A stretch of DNA of 64,000 nt from Bradyrhizobium sp. AZCC 1693 (GCF_036924745.1 NZ_JAZHSD010000001.1:4092001-4156000), one strand, 5' to 3'; counted from the stretch's first letter, positions 34,532 to 44,782 are shown. Made by a program: numbers and translations. The notes: generated by a model not told the origin, from the letters alone.

Positions 34532-35352
34532 ATGAACTCGAGCAGTGCAGATTTTTCGACGATACTAAACCGCATTCTTGATACGGCGGCGGACAATCTC
34601 AGGATCGCAAAGATTCTGGTTCAGATGGGTCTCGATCCCAACAGCATCACCTACGACGCACTATTCAATCGGCTGCTGGAAATTGTGCTGGCCAACATCA
34701 CGCTTGCCAACATGTTCGCTCTGGTTGGCGCCATCTTTCTTGTCGCTACCTTGCTGATGCATACAATGGTGCCGCTGCGCATCGCGAACATGGCCGGCTG
34801 TACATTCTTCGTCGCCTTTGGCGCGCTCTCCGGAAACGTCGCGACTTTTATCCTGTATCTGCTGTTGCTGCCGATCAATGCAATTCGCCTCCGCCAAATG
34901 CTCAATCTGATCAAGAGGGCACGTATCGCGACGGAGGGCGATACCTCATTGGAATGGCTCAAACCTTTCATGACCGAGCGCAAATATCGCCAGGGCGATA
35001 AATTGTGCAAGAAGGATGATGCGGCCACCGAGATGTTCTTGACGGTCACAGGAAAGTTTTTGGTCAGGGAAATCGACGTCGAACTTCCGCCGGGACGTCT
35101 GATGGGCGAGAGCTTGGTTTCCTTACTCCCAATAAACGGCGAACCGCGACCGTCGAATGCATTGAAGACGGGCAAGTGATGACTATAACTTATGATAGGC
35201 TGCTCGAAATCTACTTTCAAAATCCGCAATTCGGGTATTACTTTCTCGTGCTGACCAGCCAGCGCTTGCTGGAGAACATCTCGCGGCTAGAGGGAATTGT
35301 TGCACAGGAAAAAGCCGCGCGGCAGACTCCAGCCACGGATGACATAGCCTAA
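34532..35352 (+). pseudogene. Membrane protein with cyclic-nucleotide-binding domain, frameshifted
   Basis: From the ATG at 34532 (GGGGGAATATCC upstream). About 65 N-terminal residues come first, then two to three membrane spans (LANMFALVGAIFLVATLLMH; FFVAFGALSGNVATFILYLL). A cyclic-nucleotide domain follows (RKYRQGDKLCKKDDAATEMF, then GRLMGE). At 35108-35112 a duplicated AG (GAGAG) shifts the frame. In the correct frame it continues LGFLTPNKRRTATVECIEDG, QVMTITYDRLLEIY, to a stop at 35350. Such membrane-bound sensors respond to cAMP or cGMP. It precedes the HD phosphohydrolase gene by 64 bp. Confidence 0.78.
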
Positions 35353-35416
35353 CCCTTTGCGCTTGATGTCCCGGTAACAGGACATCCCGACGCAGTGCGG
35401 GTCTCGCGAGGCGACG

Positions 35417-36388
35417 ATGTCCCGTGGGTCATTCGCGACGTTTCGACCAGAGGCCGATCACCTTGGGAGCCTACAGACCGACGCTTTTCGCCTTCCAGAT
35501 TCTTCGCAAAATGATAACATCTTGCCGTCCTGGAGATGGTCGGTGAAGACGATCACGGCATTAGCAGCCAAGAAGTTGGGCAAATTTCTCGCCAAAGATT
35601 TCCGTCGCGTTTTTGGTCCAGCACAGGACGATATGGCTGAGCGTTTAGGCTCCTTTGCGCGCAGTACCATTGAATGTCTGGCCAGAAGCGATGCTCTTTA
35701 CCACAATTACGAGCACACTCTACAGGTCACGATGGTCGGACGTGAAATTCTAGCGGGAATGACACTTTCACAAAGAATAGAACCCACTGATTACAGCCAT
35801 CTGATCGTCGCTTGCCTATTGCACGATATCGGCTATGTGCGTGGCGTTCTGAGCGGTGACACGGAAACCGAGTTCGTGGTGGACGGGAGCGGAAAGACAA
35901 TAACGCTTTCTCGCGGCGCATCAGATGCAGCCCTCTCGCCTTATCACGTCGATCGATCGAAGCTATTTGCCTTTGAACGTCTCGGAAATTCACCGATCCT
36001 CGACGCACCCCGTATAGCAGCCGCAATTGAAATGACGCGTTTTCCAGCACGTCTAGATCGCTCGAACGCTGATGAGGGCATAGAACCAAAACTAGTCCAA
36101 GCTGCCGACCTCATTGGACAGCTTGGGGATCCAATGTATTCGCGAAAGGCCAATGCGCTCTATAGCGAGTTTGAAGAGATCGGAAAAAACCGTCAGCTTG
36201 GATATGCGTCGCCAGCTGATATTATTGATAAATATCCCACCTTTTTCTGGAACAGCGTTTCAACGCACATCGAGGACGGTCTAAGATATCTGAATATGAC
36301 GGTTTCCGGCCGACAATGGATAGCTAACCTGCATCATCACCTCCTATGTGCGGAGCATGCCCATCGCTTCATGGGACCTCAGCGTTGA
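35417..36388 (+). CDS. HD-domain metal-dependent phosphohydrolase
   Basis: A 323-residue protein from the ATG at 35417 with GAGGCGACG upstream; a GTG at about 35542 could be a shorter start. The metal-binding residues are visible: His in YHNYEHTLQVTM, the HD pair in VACLLHDIGYVRG, and a later Asp in KLVQAADLIGQLGDP. HD proteins cleave phosphate esters such as cyclic nucleotides. Placement behind a cyclic-nucleotide-binding membrane protein suggests a shared signalling role (inference). GC content is noticeably lower than in the left half. Confidence 0.82.
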   Translation: MSRGSFATFRPEADHLGSLQTDAFRLPDSSQNDNILPSWRWSVKTITALAAKKLGKFLAKDFRRVFGPAQDDMAERLGSFARSTIECLARSDALYHNYEHTLQVTMVGREILAGMTLSQRIEPTDYSHLIVACLLHDIGYVRGVLSGDTETEFVVDGSGKTITLSRGASDAALSPYHVDRSKLFAFERLGNSPILDAPRIAAAIEMTRFPARLDRSNADEGIEPKLVQAADLIGQLGDPMYSRKANALYSEFEEIGKNRQLGYASPADIIDKYPTFFWNSVSTHIEDGLRYLNMTVSGRQWIANLHHHLLCAEHAHRFMGPQR

Positions 36389-36543
36389 CAAATCAAAATT
36401 GACGCTTTGCGACCCTTCGATCAACTTACTATGGTACGGTCTGCTTTAGAGGTGGAGGTCTTATTCCCGCAGCCCAATTCGCCATTTTAGCGGGCCAGGG
36501 GATCCCCTTTGGGTCAATCATGCCATCCTGACGGTAGGCCGAT

Positions 36544-36608
36544 TACTTCCGACCTACCCCGATAAGCGGACCAGTTCAGCGTTCGTCGGCATGTCCCAAA
36601 TGTGCCAA
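36544..36608 (+). repeat. 65-bp dispersed repeat, copy C
   Basis: ACTTCCGACCTACCCCGATA at the left and CGGCATGTCCCAAATGTGCC at the right. It lies just outside the left end of the IS91-type element. Confidence 0.65.
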
Positions 36609-36701
36609 TGCACTAAATCGCTGCGCGATAGCCCGCTGCGCGGGGAGCCCGACCGCGAGCACGGTAGCCGGGGTCAAGATCGTCGATAGCGCGCGGGTCG
36701 C

Positions 36702-36745
36702 CCTGTCTTGAAGATCGAGGTGTCGTCAACCTCATTCAAGACAGG
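36702..36745 (+). promoter_or_regulatory. Hairpin masking the recombinase ribosome site
   Basis: CCTGTCTTGAA (from 36702) pairs with TTCAAGACAGG (ending 36745), and GAGGT pairs with ACCTC inside. The closing arm runs into AGGAG just before the recombinase ATG at 36754, so folding would hide part of the Shine-Dalgarno. It may keep transposition proteins low (inference). Confidence 0.55.
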
Positions 36746-36753
36746 AGTTTCCT

Positions 36754-37674
36754 ATGAGTACGGATGCTGTCAGCCCGCTGCGCCAGCGCATGATCGAGGA
36801 CATGAATGCGCGCAAGCTCTGTGCGGGCACGCAGAGAGGCCATATCAGCAGTTGCAAGCGGTTCGCGGCGTTTGTGAAGCAGTCCCCCGACACGGCCACA
36901 CTTGAGGACATCCGCCGCTTCCAGCTGCACCTGGCCGAGACGGGCGCGAGCATCTGCAACCGCAACCGCATCATGACCGGGTTGCGGTTCTTGTTCCGCG
37001 TGACGCTGCGCCGATTGGACCTTGCGGCCGAGATCTATCATCTCCGCGAGCCTCAGAAGATCCCGCTGGTGATGAGCCAGGATGAGACGCGGCGCCTGCT
37101 GGCCGTCGCCGGCAGCCTCAAGGCCCGCCTCCTGCTCAGCCTCGGCTATGGCTGCGGGTTGCGCGCCGGCGAGGTGGTGCGGCTCAAGGTCAAGCATATC
37201 GACAGCGCGCAGAAGATCATTCGCATCGAGCAGTCCAAGGGGCGCAAGGACCGTAATGTCATGCTGTCGTCAAAGACGCTCGATCTGTTGCGGCAATGGT
37301 GGAAGGCGCGCCCATCGCGTCACGATGCGCAAACGCCCGTGCCGGAACGCTGGCTGTTTCCCGGCACCAGGGCCGGCAAGCCCATGACCACCCGCCAGCT
37401 CAACCGCCTGTTTCATGAGGCGGCCGATGCGGCCGGGATCAGGAAGGGCGTGACGCTGCACGCGCTGCGCCACAGCTTCGCGACCCACCTGCTGGAGGAC
37501 GGCACCGATATCAGATTCATCCAGGCGCTGCTGGGTCACGACAAACTGGACACGACGGCGCGCTATACCCGTGTCGCCACCGGCATGATCGCGGCGATCG
37601 AAAGCCCGCTCGACCGGCTGTCGCAGCCTCGCAAGAGACCCAGGAAGAGCAGGAAGAACCCGCCGCCGGCGTAA
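36754..37674 (+). CDS. Tyrosine recombinase carried by the IS91-type element
   Basis: A 306-residue XerC/D-like protein with a SAM-like N-terminal domain (residues 10-100) and full catalytic set: Arg in GLRAGEVVRLK, Lys in QSKGRKDRNV, HALRHSFATHLL (His and Arg), GHDKLDTTARYTR (His and Tyr). Recombinases of this type are often found next to IS91 transposases in proteobacteria. The start ATG is at 36754, after AGGAG within a hairpin. Confidence 0.9.
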   Translation: MSTDAVSPLRQRMIEDMNARKLCAGTQRGHISSCKRFAAFVKQSPDTATLEDIRRFQLHLAETGASICNRNRIMTGLRFLFRVTLRRLDLAAEIYHLREPQKIPLVMSQDETRRLLAVAGSLKARLLLSLGYGCGLRAGEVVRLKVKHIDSAQKIIRIEQSKGRKDRNVMLSSKTLDLLRQWWKARPSRHDAQTPVPERWLFPGTRAGKPMTTRQLNRLFHEAADAAGIRKGVTLHALRHSFATHLLEDGTDIRFIQALLGHDKLDTTARYTRVATGMIAAIESPLDRLSQPRKRPRKSRKNPPPA

Positions 37675-37686
37675 CGGCCGGGAGCT

Positions 37687-38907
37687 GTGTCGCGTCCAGC
37701 GCTGGAGGTCGCGGATATCTTGCGCGACCACGGGGCGGCGTGGCGGCGCGCCAATGCGGGCCACGTCAGTCTCGGCCAGCTGAAAGTCATGAGTGCGATC
37801 GAGCGCTGCCGCACGGCGGCGCTCGGCGGCCATGTGGCGCGCTGCGAGAACGAGACCTGCGCCCACACCGTCATCGCCTACAACAGCTGCCGCAACCGGC
37901 ACTGCCCCAAGTGCCAGGGCGCTGCGGCCCGCGAGTGGCTGGCCGAGCGCGAGGCCGATCTCCTGCCGGTGCCGTACTTTCATGTGGTGTACACGCTGCC
38001 GGCGCAGATCGCCGACATCGCCTATCAGAACAAGGCGGTGATCTACGACCTGCTGTTCAAAGCCTCGGCGGAGACCACGCTCACGATCGCGGCCGATCCC
38101 AAGCATCTCGGCGCTCGCATCGGCTTCATGTCGGTGCTGCACACATGGGGTTCCGCGCTGACGCATCACCCGCATGTCCACATGGTCGTGCCGGGTGGTG
38201 GCCTGTCGCCGGACGGATCGAAGTGGATCGCGTGCCGACCACGCTATTTTTTGACCGTGCAGGTTCTCTCGGCGTTGTTCCGCAGGCTGTTTCTGGAGAT
38301 GCTGGTCGCGGCTCACCACGCCGGCCGCCTGCAGTTCTTCGGCGAGCATGCGCGGCTCGCCGATAAGGCTGCATTCGCTGCCTATCTGACGCCACTGCGC
38401 GAGATCAATTGGGTGGTCTACGCCAAAGAGCCGTTCGCCGGGCCCAGGCAGGTGTTGCGCTATCTGTCGCGCTACACCCACCGCATCGCGATCTCCAATC
38501 GCCGGCTGCTGTCCGCCGACGAGAACGGTGTCACCTTCAAGTACAAGGACTATCGGATCGAGGGGCCCGCCCGCTACAAGGCGATGACGCTGGCGACCGA
38601 CGAGTTCATCCGGCGCTTCCTGATCCACGTGCTGCCGAAGGGCTTCCATCGCATCCGACACTATGGCCTGCTCGCCAACGGCGCCCGAGCCGCAAACATT
38701 GCGCACGCGCGCCAGCTGCTCGCTCAGCCGGCGCGCCCTAAAGAACCCGAGACGCCCGAAGCCGCGATCAACGAACCCCGCGTGCTGCCGCGTCCATGCC
38801 CGTGCTGCGGCGCCCGCATGATCGTCATCGAGACTTTTGAGCGCGGCTGCGAGCCGAAGCACCGCCCCACACCGGCGCCGGCGCCGATCAGGATCGACAC
38901 ATCATGA
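37687..38907 (+). CDS. IS91-family Y1 transposase
   Basis: A 406-residue protein from a GTG at 37687. The N-terminal zinc-binding part has CENETCAHTVIAYNSCRNRH then CPKCQ. The HUH metal motif is HHPHVHMVVPGGG. The catalytic Tyr lies in YLSRYTHRIAISN. The C-terminus has CPCCGARM, another Cys pair. All parts are intact, so the element could still move. It nicks DNA and transposes by rolling-circle replication. Confidence 0.93.
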   Translation: MSRPALEVADILRDHGAAWRRANAGHVSLGQLKVMSAIERCRTAALGGHVARCENETCAHTVIAYNSCRNRHCPKCQGAAAREWLAEREADLLPVPYFHVVYTLPAQIADIAYQNKAVIYDLLFKASAETTLTIAADPKHLGARIGFMSVLHTWGSALTHHPHVHMVVPGGGLSPDGSKWIACRPRYFLTVQVLSALFRRLFLEMLVAAHHAGRLQFFGEHARLADKAAFAAYLTPLREINWVVYAKEPFAGPRQVLRYLSRYTHRIAISNRRLLSADENGVTFKYKDYRIEGPARYKAMTLATDEFIRRFLIHVLPKGFHRIRHYGLLANGARAANIAHARQLLAQPARPKEPETPEAAINEPRVLPRPCPCCGARMIVIETFERGCEPKHRPTPAPAPIRIDTS

Positions 38908-39339
38908 GACCATCGCCGCCGATCAACGACCGCAGTGACAAGCGCCATTCTGGCCGGCTCTCAGCCGGCAGCGCCCACGCTCGCATCGCTGTGCTGGATT
39001 CACCAGCAGTCGCGCGACCAATCTTGTCGCGCGACGCGCAGATCGCTCGTTCATACCGACGCACACCCCTACGCGTGGCAGAAGCCCGATCATCGCAACC
39101 GCTCCGGTCCAGTCTTCTCAGGCCCGAGCCCGCCGCAAAATCCCCATAGCGCCCGCTGCACCGTCAGCGCCCCACCTCCCGCGATTTCGTGCCTTGGCGC
39201 TTTTCGGACGCCGGCTGTCCGAGCGTGGAGATGGTCTCGGCATGCCGGCATCCGAAAACCTGCACAATATGCGACATCAGCCTTAGTGGGCATCCGATCT
39301 GATCTGTCGTACAATCGCATCTAGGTTGGATCGTGGGCC

Positions 39340-41136
39340 ATGGTGCAGGAGCGGCCAGTCCGGGTCGAGCGGAGGTTGTCGGCGATATTGGCCGCCGACG
39401 TAGCTGGCTACTCGCGGTTGATGCACAATGACGAAGAGGCGACCCATGCCAAACTGGCCGCGCTCCTAACCGACGCCGTCGCCCCGGCAATTGCCGAACA
39501 CGGCGGCCGTGTCGTGAAGAACACCGGCGATGGGTTCTTGGCGGAGTTTCCGAGCGCGGTCCAAGCGGTTCGAGCCGCTGCGCAGTTTCAAACCCGCATC
39601 AAGGAACTTACAGTTGGTGACGCGGAAGACAGACGCATCGCTTTGCGCGTGGGCGTCAATATCGGCGACGTGATTGTCGAGCCCCACGACATCTTTGGAG
39701 ATGGCGTCAACATCGCGGCCCGGCTTGAGGGGATCGCTGAGCCGGGCGGCATCTGCATCTCGTCTTCGACCTACGATCAAGTCCGAGGCAAGGTCGGGAT
39801 CGAGTTCGCCGATCTTGGCGAGCAGAACCTCAAGAACATCGACCGCCCGGTGCGGGCCTATGCCCTGGTCCGGGATGAATTCAGCCTGCCGACAAAGGGC
39901 AGCAGCACGACACCCAGCCCACCTTCAGTGCCACACTTGTCCATCGTGGTTCTACCATTCGCGAACATCAGCGGCGATCCCGAGCAAGAGTACTTCGTGG
40001 ATGGCGTCACAGAGAGCCTGACCACAGACTTATCGCGCATCAGCGGCGCGCTTGTGATTGCGTGTAACACAGCGTTCACGTTCAAGGGCAAAGCAATCGA
40101 TGTCAAGAAGCTGGGACGTGAGCTGAACGTCCGCTATGTACTGGAGGGTTCGATGCAGCGTGGCGGCAACCGCCTCCGCGTGAACGTTCAGTTGATCGAC
40201 GCCGAAACCGGCAACCACCTCTGGGCCGAGCGTTTCGACAAGCCTGTCGCCGACCTCTTCGACATGCAGGACGAAATCGTATCGAGGCTGGCCAACACGC
40301 TCGATGCGCAACTCATTGCTGCCGAAGCAAGACGCGCGGAGAGTTCGTTACATCCAGACGCCTTGGATTTGGTGTTCCAGGGCCGAGGCTGGTTCAACAA
40401 GGGCCTGATCCCCGATTACATGGCGCGGGCGCGCGGTTTTTTCGAGAAGGCGGTGGCGCTTGATCCCGAAAATGTCGAGGCCATGGTTGGTTTGGCGCGG
40501 GTCGATACGATGACTGGAGCTGCCCTTATGACCGACGACTGGTCAGCGCGGCTTGCCTCGGCCGAGGCGACTTTAACCAAAGCATTATCGCTCGCGCCGA
40601 ACCACGCTGTGGCTCACATGTTGCTGGGCATCGTGCAAGTGGTCACGAAGCGCGCGGCCCAAGCCCTGGTTCAATGCGAGCACGCAACGGCTCTGGATCG
40701 CAATTTGGCCCCCGCTCATGCTGTCATCGGGGGCGCAAAGTTTTTTCTTGGTCGCGGCGAAGAAACTGAACCCCACATCAATGAGGCACTCCGCCTTTCT
40801 CCTCGCGACATTTTTGCCCATCGATGGATGGCAATCGTCGGCTTCGCCAAGGCGCAGCTCGGTGCCGATGCCGAAGCAATCGTCTGGCTGCGCCGGGCCC
40901 TCGACGCAAACCGAAACCATTCCACCGCGCATTTCGTTCTCGCGGCTGCGCTGGCGCGGCTCGGGGAGCTGGACGAAGCGCGGGCCACAGTGCAAGCGGG
41001 ACTTGCGCTCGATCCGAGTTTCACCATTTGCCGCTTTCGTGATGCCACCAACGCACGGAGCGACGTTCCGACTTTCCGTGCCTGGCGCGACCGCGTGATT
41101 GAGGGCATGCGATTGGCCGGGGTACCTGAGGGCTGA
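39340..41136 (+). CDS. Class III adenylate/guanylate cyclase with TPR region
   Basis: A 598-residue protein. The N-terminal cyclase domain (about 12-185) has LSAILAADVAGYSRLM with the metal Asp, then VKNTGDGFLAEF with the second metal Asp, and GDGVNIAARLEGIA. A TolB-N-like part (about 205-330, IVVLPFANISGDPEQEYFVD) follows, then TPR-like helices from about 365 to the end. Cytoplasmic; makes cAMP or cGMP. Such proteins are multi-copy in Bradyrhizobium. No residue-level proof of substrate choice was made. Confidence 0.9.
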   Translation: MVQERPVRVERRLSAILAADVAGYSRLMHNDEEATHAKLAALLTDAVAPAIAEHGGRVVKNTGDGFLAEFPSAVQAVRAAAQFQTRIKELTVGDAEDRRIALRVGVNIGDVIVEPHDIFGDGVNIAARLEGIAEPGGICISSSTYDQVRGKVGIEFADLGEQNLKNIDRPVRAYALVRDEFSLPTKGSSTTPSPPSVPHLSIVVLPFANISGDPEQEYFVDGVTESLTTDLSRISGALVIACNTAFTFKGKAIDVKKLGRELNVRYVLEGSMQRGGNRLRVNVQLIDAETGNHLWAERFDKPVADLFDMQDEIVSRLANTLDAQLIAAEARRAESSLHPDALDLVFQGRGWFNKGLIPDYMARARGFFEKAVALDPENVEAMVGLARVDTMTGAALMTDDWSARLASAEATLTKALSLAPNHAVAHMLLGIVQVVTKRAAQALVQCEHATALDRNLAPAHAVIGGAKFFLGRGEETEPHINEALRLSPRDIFAHRWMAIVGFAKAQLGADAEAIVWLRRALDANRNHSTAHFVLAAALARLGELDEARATVQAGLALDPSFTICRFRDATNARSDVPTFRAWRDRVIEGMRLAGVPEG

Positions 41137-41363
41137 TGTCCGAGTTGGGTCATTTGCGTCAGTTTGGCAATGTCAGTCTCACTTCCGGTTTACCCCTAAC
41201 TTCAGACATGTCGCTGCACGGCACTAACTGACGCGATGCGCGCAAAGCGGCATTGAGTTCTATTCAAAGGTGGATCAGTTTGGCTTTCGTTTGCCGAAGC
41301 TGGGCGCGAAGTAAACAATGCCGTCGGCGATTTTGAGCGGGCGCTCTGTGACATGGCAGACAC

Positions 41364-41714
41364 TCACTTGGCAAACGGGTTTTGCCAAACTCCGCGACCC
41401 GTTGGCGCGCGCGGCGGATAGGCCGCTTCGAGATAGTTCAGCACCACGTCGCGGTCCTTGTCATCGAGCGGCGGCATGTTGTGGCGGCGGATCATCAGGT
41501 TGATCGAATCGTCCCACTGCGCGCGCGTCATGCCTTGCTGCGCTACCAGCTTGAAACCGTGGCAGGCGGTGCAGGCATAGAACGTTTCATCGCGGCCCAG
41601 ACCCGCGGGGAAATCCTGCGGGCTTTCGTCGCGCGGCGTGAAGCTCGTTTGCGCCATGGCCGGCGCGATCCAAAGCGCGCCCGCCAGGGCGAACCACGCA
41701 AGACGCTGCATCAT
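41364..41714 (-). CDS. c-type cytochrome subunit of sulfite dehydrogenase (SorB-like)
   Basis: A 116-residue exported protein: signal peptide MMQRLAWFALAGALWIAPAM then AQ, haem site CTACHG near residue 50, and an axial Met in NMPPLDDKDRDVVLNYLEAA. It accepts electrons from the molybdenum subunit in sulfite oxidation. The start overlaps the end of the SorA gene by four bases. As SorA is broken, this cytochrome has no partner here. Confidence 0.8.
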   Translation of the reverse strand: MMQRLAWFALAGALWIAPAMAQTSFTPRDESPQDFPAGLGRDETFYACTACHGFKLVAQQGMTRAQWDDSINLMIRRHNMPPLDDKDRDVVLNYLEAAYPPRAPTGRGVWQNPFAK

Positions 41715-43012
41715 CCGACCAGCACGGCGATGCGGTGCATGGCGTTGCCGCCATAGCCTTGCGGATTCCAGAAGCCGGCCTGATGCGGCTGCATCGCGCC
41801 CTTGGAATCGATCGCGCGCGCCCAGATTTCGAAATAGCCGTCCGTCGGCAGTTTTAAGGTCGCGGTCCAGCGCTGCCAGTCATACTTGTTCTTCGGTTTT
41901 TCCAGCGTGGTCCGCTGCCAACTCGCGCCGAAATCGGTCGAGACATCCACCTGTTTGACGGTGAGATCGCCGGCCCAGGAGGCGCCGCGCAGTTTCAGCT
42001 TCTTGGTGCCGGCGCCGAACTTGGCGCCGTTCGCCGGATTGGTGATGATGGAGCGCACCGGCATCGATTCCAGAATGCGGAAATTCGCCGGATCGGCCTT
42101 GCCGCCGGGCACCATCGGCTTGATGGCGAGGCGATAGAAAAATTCCGTCATCCCGGGGCCGTCATGCTCCTTGTCGCGGATGGTGATGCGCGTCAGCCAT
42201 TTCTGCGATGCCGAGCCCGCCCAGCCCGGCACGATCGGCGCACCGGCCCGCCGTGGATGTTCGGCAGCGGCTGGCCGTTCATGCTCCACACGATCATCGT
42301 GTTCGGGTCCATCGCCTTCTCGATACGCACGCCGCGCGAGAGGCTCGGCTTGCTGGCATCGCCCGACAGATGCAGGTCGGCCGCATAATGCGCGGTGTAT
42401 TTCGCGCCGGGCTTCAGCCCCGCCTTCCTGAGCAGATCGGCGAGCGGCACGCCGGTCCATTCGGCGCACCCCGCCCCCCATTGGTCCACTGGTTGCCGCG
42501 CGCCGGCGGCGAAAACGCCGCGCGGCCGTTGCCGCCGCACTCCAGCACCATGCGCCGCGTCACGGCCTTTTATTTCGATTTCAGCTCCCCGAGCGTGATC
42601 TCAATCTTGTCGTTGACTTCGCCGTCGATGGCGATCTTCCAGGCGTCGGGATCCTTCGTTTCCTCGGGGATCTGCCCGTTGTTGCGAATGTAGAATCTCT
42701 CGATCGGCGTGGTGTCGTCATCGAGCAGGCTTTCCGGCGTCTCGGCCACCAGCGGCTTTTCGCCGAGCACGACGAGCCCTTCGTGCTTGCCGGGATATTT
42801 CAGGTATTGCGGTCCCCTTCTCCGGGGCGGGCGCGGCAATTGGACCCGCCTGTGCGTGTGCGCTCGGAATTCCGGCGCTGTTACCGGATAGCGGCATGGT
42901 GCTCCCAACGATCGCTCCCATCGCAGCCAAACCCGTGCTGCCCAGAAAGCCGCGACGGTTGGAGTCGAAGCTGCTCCCGCCGTTCGCGGCGTTCCGCCCG
43001 GTTTCGCGCCAT
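41711..43012 (-). pseudogene. Sulfite dehydrogenase molybdopterin subunit (SorA-like), multiply broken
   Basis: Starts at an ATG at 43012 with a GGGAGGAATATC ribosome site. The Tat signal (FDSNRRGFLGSTGLAAMG) and the body (YLKYPGKHEGLVVLGEKPL; TTPIERFYIRNNGQIPEETK) are in different frames. A TAA follows LGELKSK at about 42570. The molybdenum-domain part (RRMVLECGGNGRGVFAAG with the Mo-ligand Cys) follows, then another shift after NIHGGPVR near 42,240. The dimerisation domain (GSASQKWLTRITIRD to NPQGYGGNAMHRIAV) is intact. At least four lesions, so not functional. Confidence 0.88.
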
Positions 43013-43374
43013 GATATTCCTCCCTTTATTGCCCGGTGTTGTGGTTTTTTTGGCCGGGCTTCCGCAAGGACTCCCAAATTGGTCTGAATCGCACTTTGCG
43101 GCCTTGCTGCAAGCCCGAGGCAAGATGCCATTCGTGATCAGGACACTGCGCCAACGTCCCCGCGCTCCGGCGGATGCACCAAACATGACGGGAATCGACG
43201 CGCGAACGGGCGAGCACCGTCCCTGGGGCTCGCCGTCGACTTCGCATGAGCTCCAGCCGCCGGCTCCCCGTTCGTCTCTACCTAAGGAGTCCCGACAAAC
43301 CGGCAGCGACACGTGCGTCGAGGCGGAAGATCGGGCCACAGCGGATATCTTTTCTGGTGACATTCTTGCGAAGT

Positions 43375-44631
43375 CTAACGTGCCGCCGCCTGTTCCGCCT
43401 TAGACTCGGCGAGAATTTTCATGAATCTGGCGAAAAGCATTTCCCGTTCTTTGGTGGAGAGCGTGTTCCGACCGGACGAAGAGGCGTTGTTCTGCATAAA
43501 TTTTTCGAATGCCACCCTCAGCTCGGGAGAGGATTGGCCGAGCATGTCTGATTTGGCGGATACGGCTTGATTTCGGTGGGCGGCAAGCCATTCGGCCGCG
43601 GGCTTAAATCGCACCCAACCAGGCATTTCGGCCGAAAGATTGACTTCGCGCCACTTGGGATGCCTCGACGGGGTGTTGAATTGATCGATCTTGCCGAAAA
43701 ACGCGTCGATGAATTTGGCGACCCTCTTGTACCGCGGGGAATTCTCCGGCCAATTATAGGCGACAAGCAACGCCCGGTTCGCAATGGTCGGGACAGAGGT
43801 CCCCTCGGCAATCAGGTTCGGATAGTTTTGATGGGTGATCTCTGCGGGAAGATAATTTGCGAACAAATCGCGCAGGTCATGATTTTGCAAGCTTTCCTGA
43901 TCGAGCGGGAGGAAATGCACGCCGTCTTCCTTCTTCACCTTCGCCAGGGTGGCCTGCGGCGCTCCAGTGAGGATGATCATTGCCGAGATTTCTCCCGACA
44001 TCAGCCTCTTAAGTGCTTCATCGTTGTCGTAGTAAGAGCGCTGCACGGGGATATTGAGGGCATTGAAAACGGTATCGGCGGTCACTTCGGTCTGGCTGTC
44101 CTTCAGGTTGAAGTTGACCTTCTTGCCCTTCAGATCGTCATAGGACGTGATTTCGTTTCGCGCGAGAACATGAAACTCGGAATTGTAGAGCTTCGTGATA
44201 TATTGAACGCGCTGCTCGACATTGGCATACAGCACCGGATCCTTCTTCTTTAGGAGTCGAAGATTGTCCTCGTCGACGACAGCCATGTCCATGTTCTTGA
44301 GAAACAACACATCATTCAGGTTTTGAAGTCCGCCGACCCCAAGAACCGGCAGAACGCGCACCCCGTCCGGCCCCAAATCGTTCACGACGTTCCGGATATC
44401 CTCAGTGAACCTGGCGCACGTACATGAGATGCCGGACACCACGACCGTGACGGCGATATCGTTGGCCTGACGCTTTTTTTCATCGTAACTGACCGCCGGC
44501 TTTTGGCTTTGAGCCACCGGCTTTTGGCTTTGAGCCAAAACAGGCCCCAAGGGGACAGCTAAGGACATAAGAAACAAGAAGAACGACAGGCACACGAAGA
44601 GATTTCTAGCAGTCGCGCTGAAGATGCCCAT
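43375..44631 (-). CDS. TAXI-family periplasmic solute-binding protein
   Basis: A 418-residue protein from the ATG at 44631, starting MGIFSATARNLFVCLSFFLF, a signal peptide ending near VLAQ. A duplicated SQKPVAQSQKP segment follows. The body (VLPVLGVGGLQNLNDVLFLK; SYDDLKGKKVNFNLKDSQTE; VGTSVPT-like AEGTSVPTIANRALLVAYNW) fits TAXI (TRAP-associated) receptors. No TRAP permease genes are adjacent, so the partner is elsewhere or it acts as a sensor. The next gene upstream on the same strand is the Sel1-like membrane protein, 150 bp away. Confidence 0.82.
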   Translation of the reverse strand: MGIFSATARNLFVCLSFFLFLMSLAVPLGPVLAQSQKPVAQSQKPAVSYDEKKRQANDIAVTVVVSGISCTCARFTEDIRNVVNDLGPDGVRVLPVLGVGGLQNLNDVLFLKNMDMAVVDEDNLRLLKKKDPVLYANVEQRVQYITKLYNSEFHVLARNEITSYDDLKGKKVNFNLKDSQTEVTADTVFNALNIPVQRSYYDNDEALKRLMSGEISAMIILTGAPQATLAKVKKEDGVHFLPLDQESLQNHDLRDLFANYLPAEITHQNYPNLIAEGTSVPTIANRALLVAYNWPENSPRYKRVAKFIDAFFGKIDQFNTPSRHPKWREVNLSAEMPGWVRFKPAAEWLAAHRNQAVSAKSDMLGQSSPELRVAFEKFMQNNASSSGRNTLSTKEREMLFARFMKILAESKAEQAAAR

Positions 44632-44782
44632 AACTTTGCCTTTTGCTGTGATCTGCGGCCCATTAAGTGCGTGCCGCGAAGTGCGTGCCGCGTCCGACAT
44701 TCGGTTAGACTCGGTGTATTCGGTTTGCGGCGAACATCCATCGGCAGTAAACCGCTTTGAAAACTGTCATACGGTGCGCCGA

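Larger units (their letters stand above)
36640..39150 (+). mobile_element. IS91-family element with accessory recombinase (approximate ends)
   Basis: Two intact genes in one direction, 12 bp apart: a tyrosine recombinase and an IS91 Y1 transposase. IS91 elements move by rolling circle and lack inverted terminal repeats, so ends cannot be fixed by eye. The left end is placed after repeat copy C. The right end is placed in the region past the transposase, which holds a GGCCGGC..GCCGGC hairpin (38952-38970) and two GTCGCGCGAC repeats near 39,008-39,035. Confidence 0.7.

Noticed and set aside
37270..38862. A 530-codon open frame on the minus strand
   Set aside because: It is antisense to the intact IS91 transposase and the recombinase end; composition is Arg/Gln/His-rich as expected for a shadow frame.
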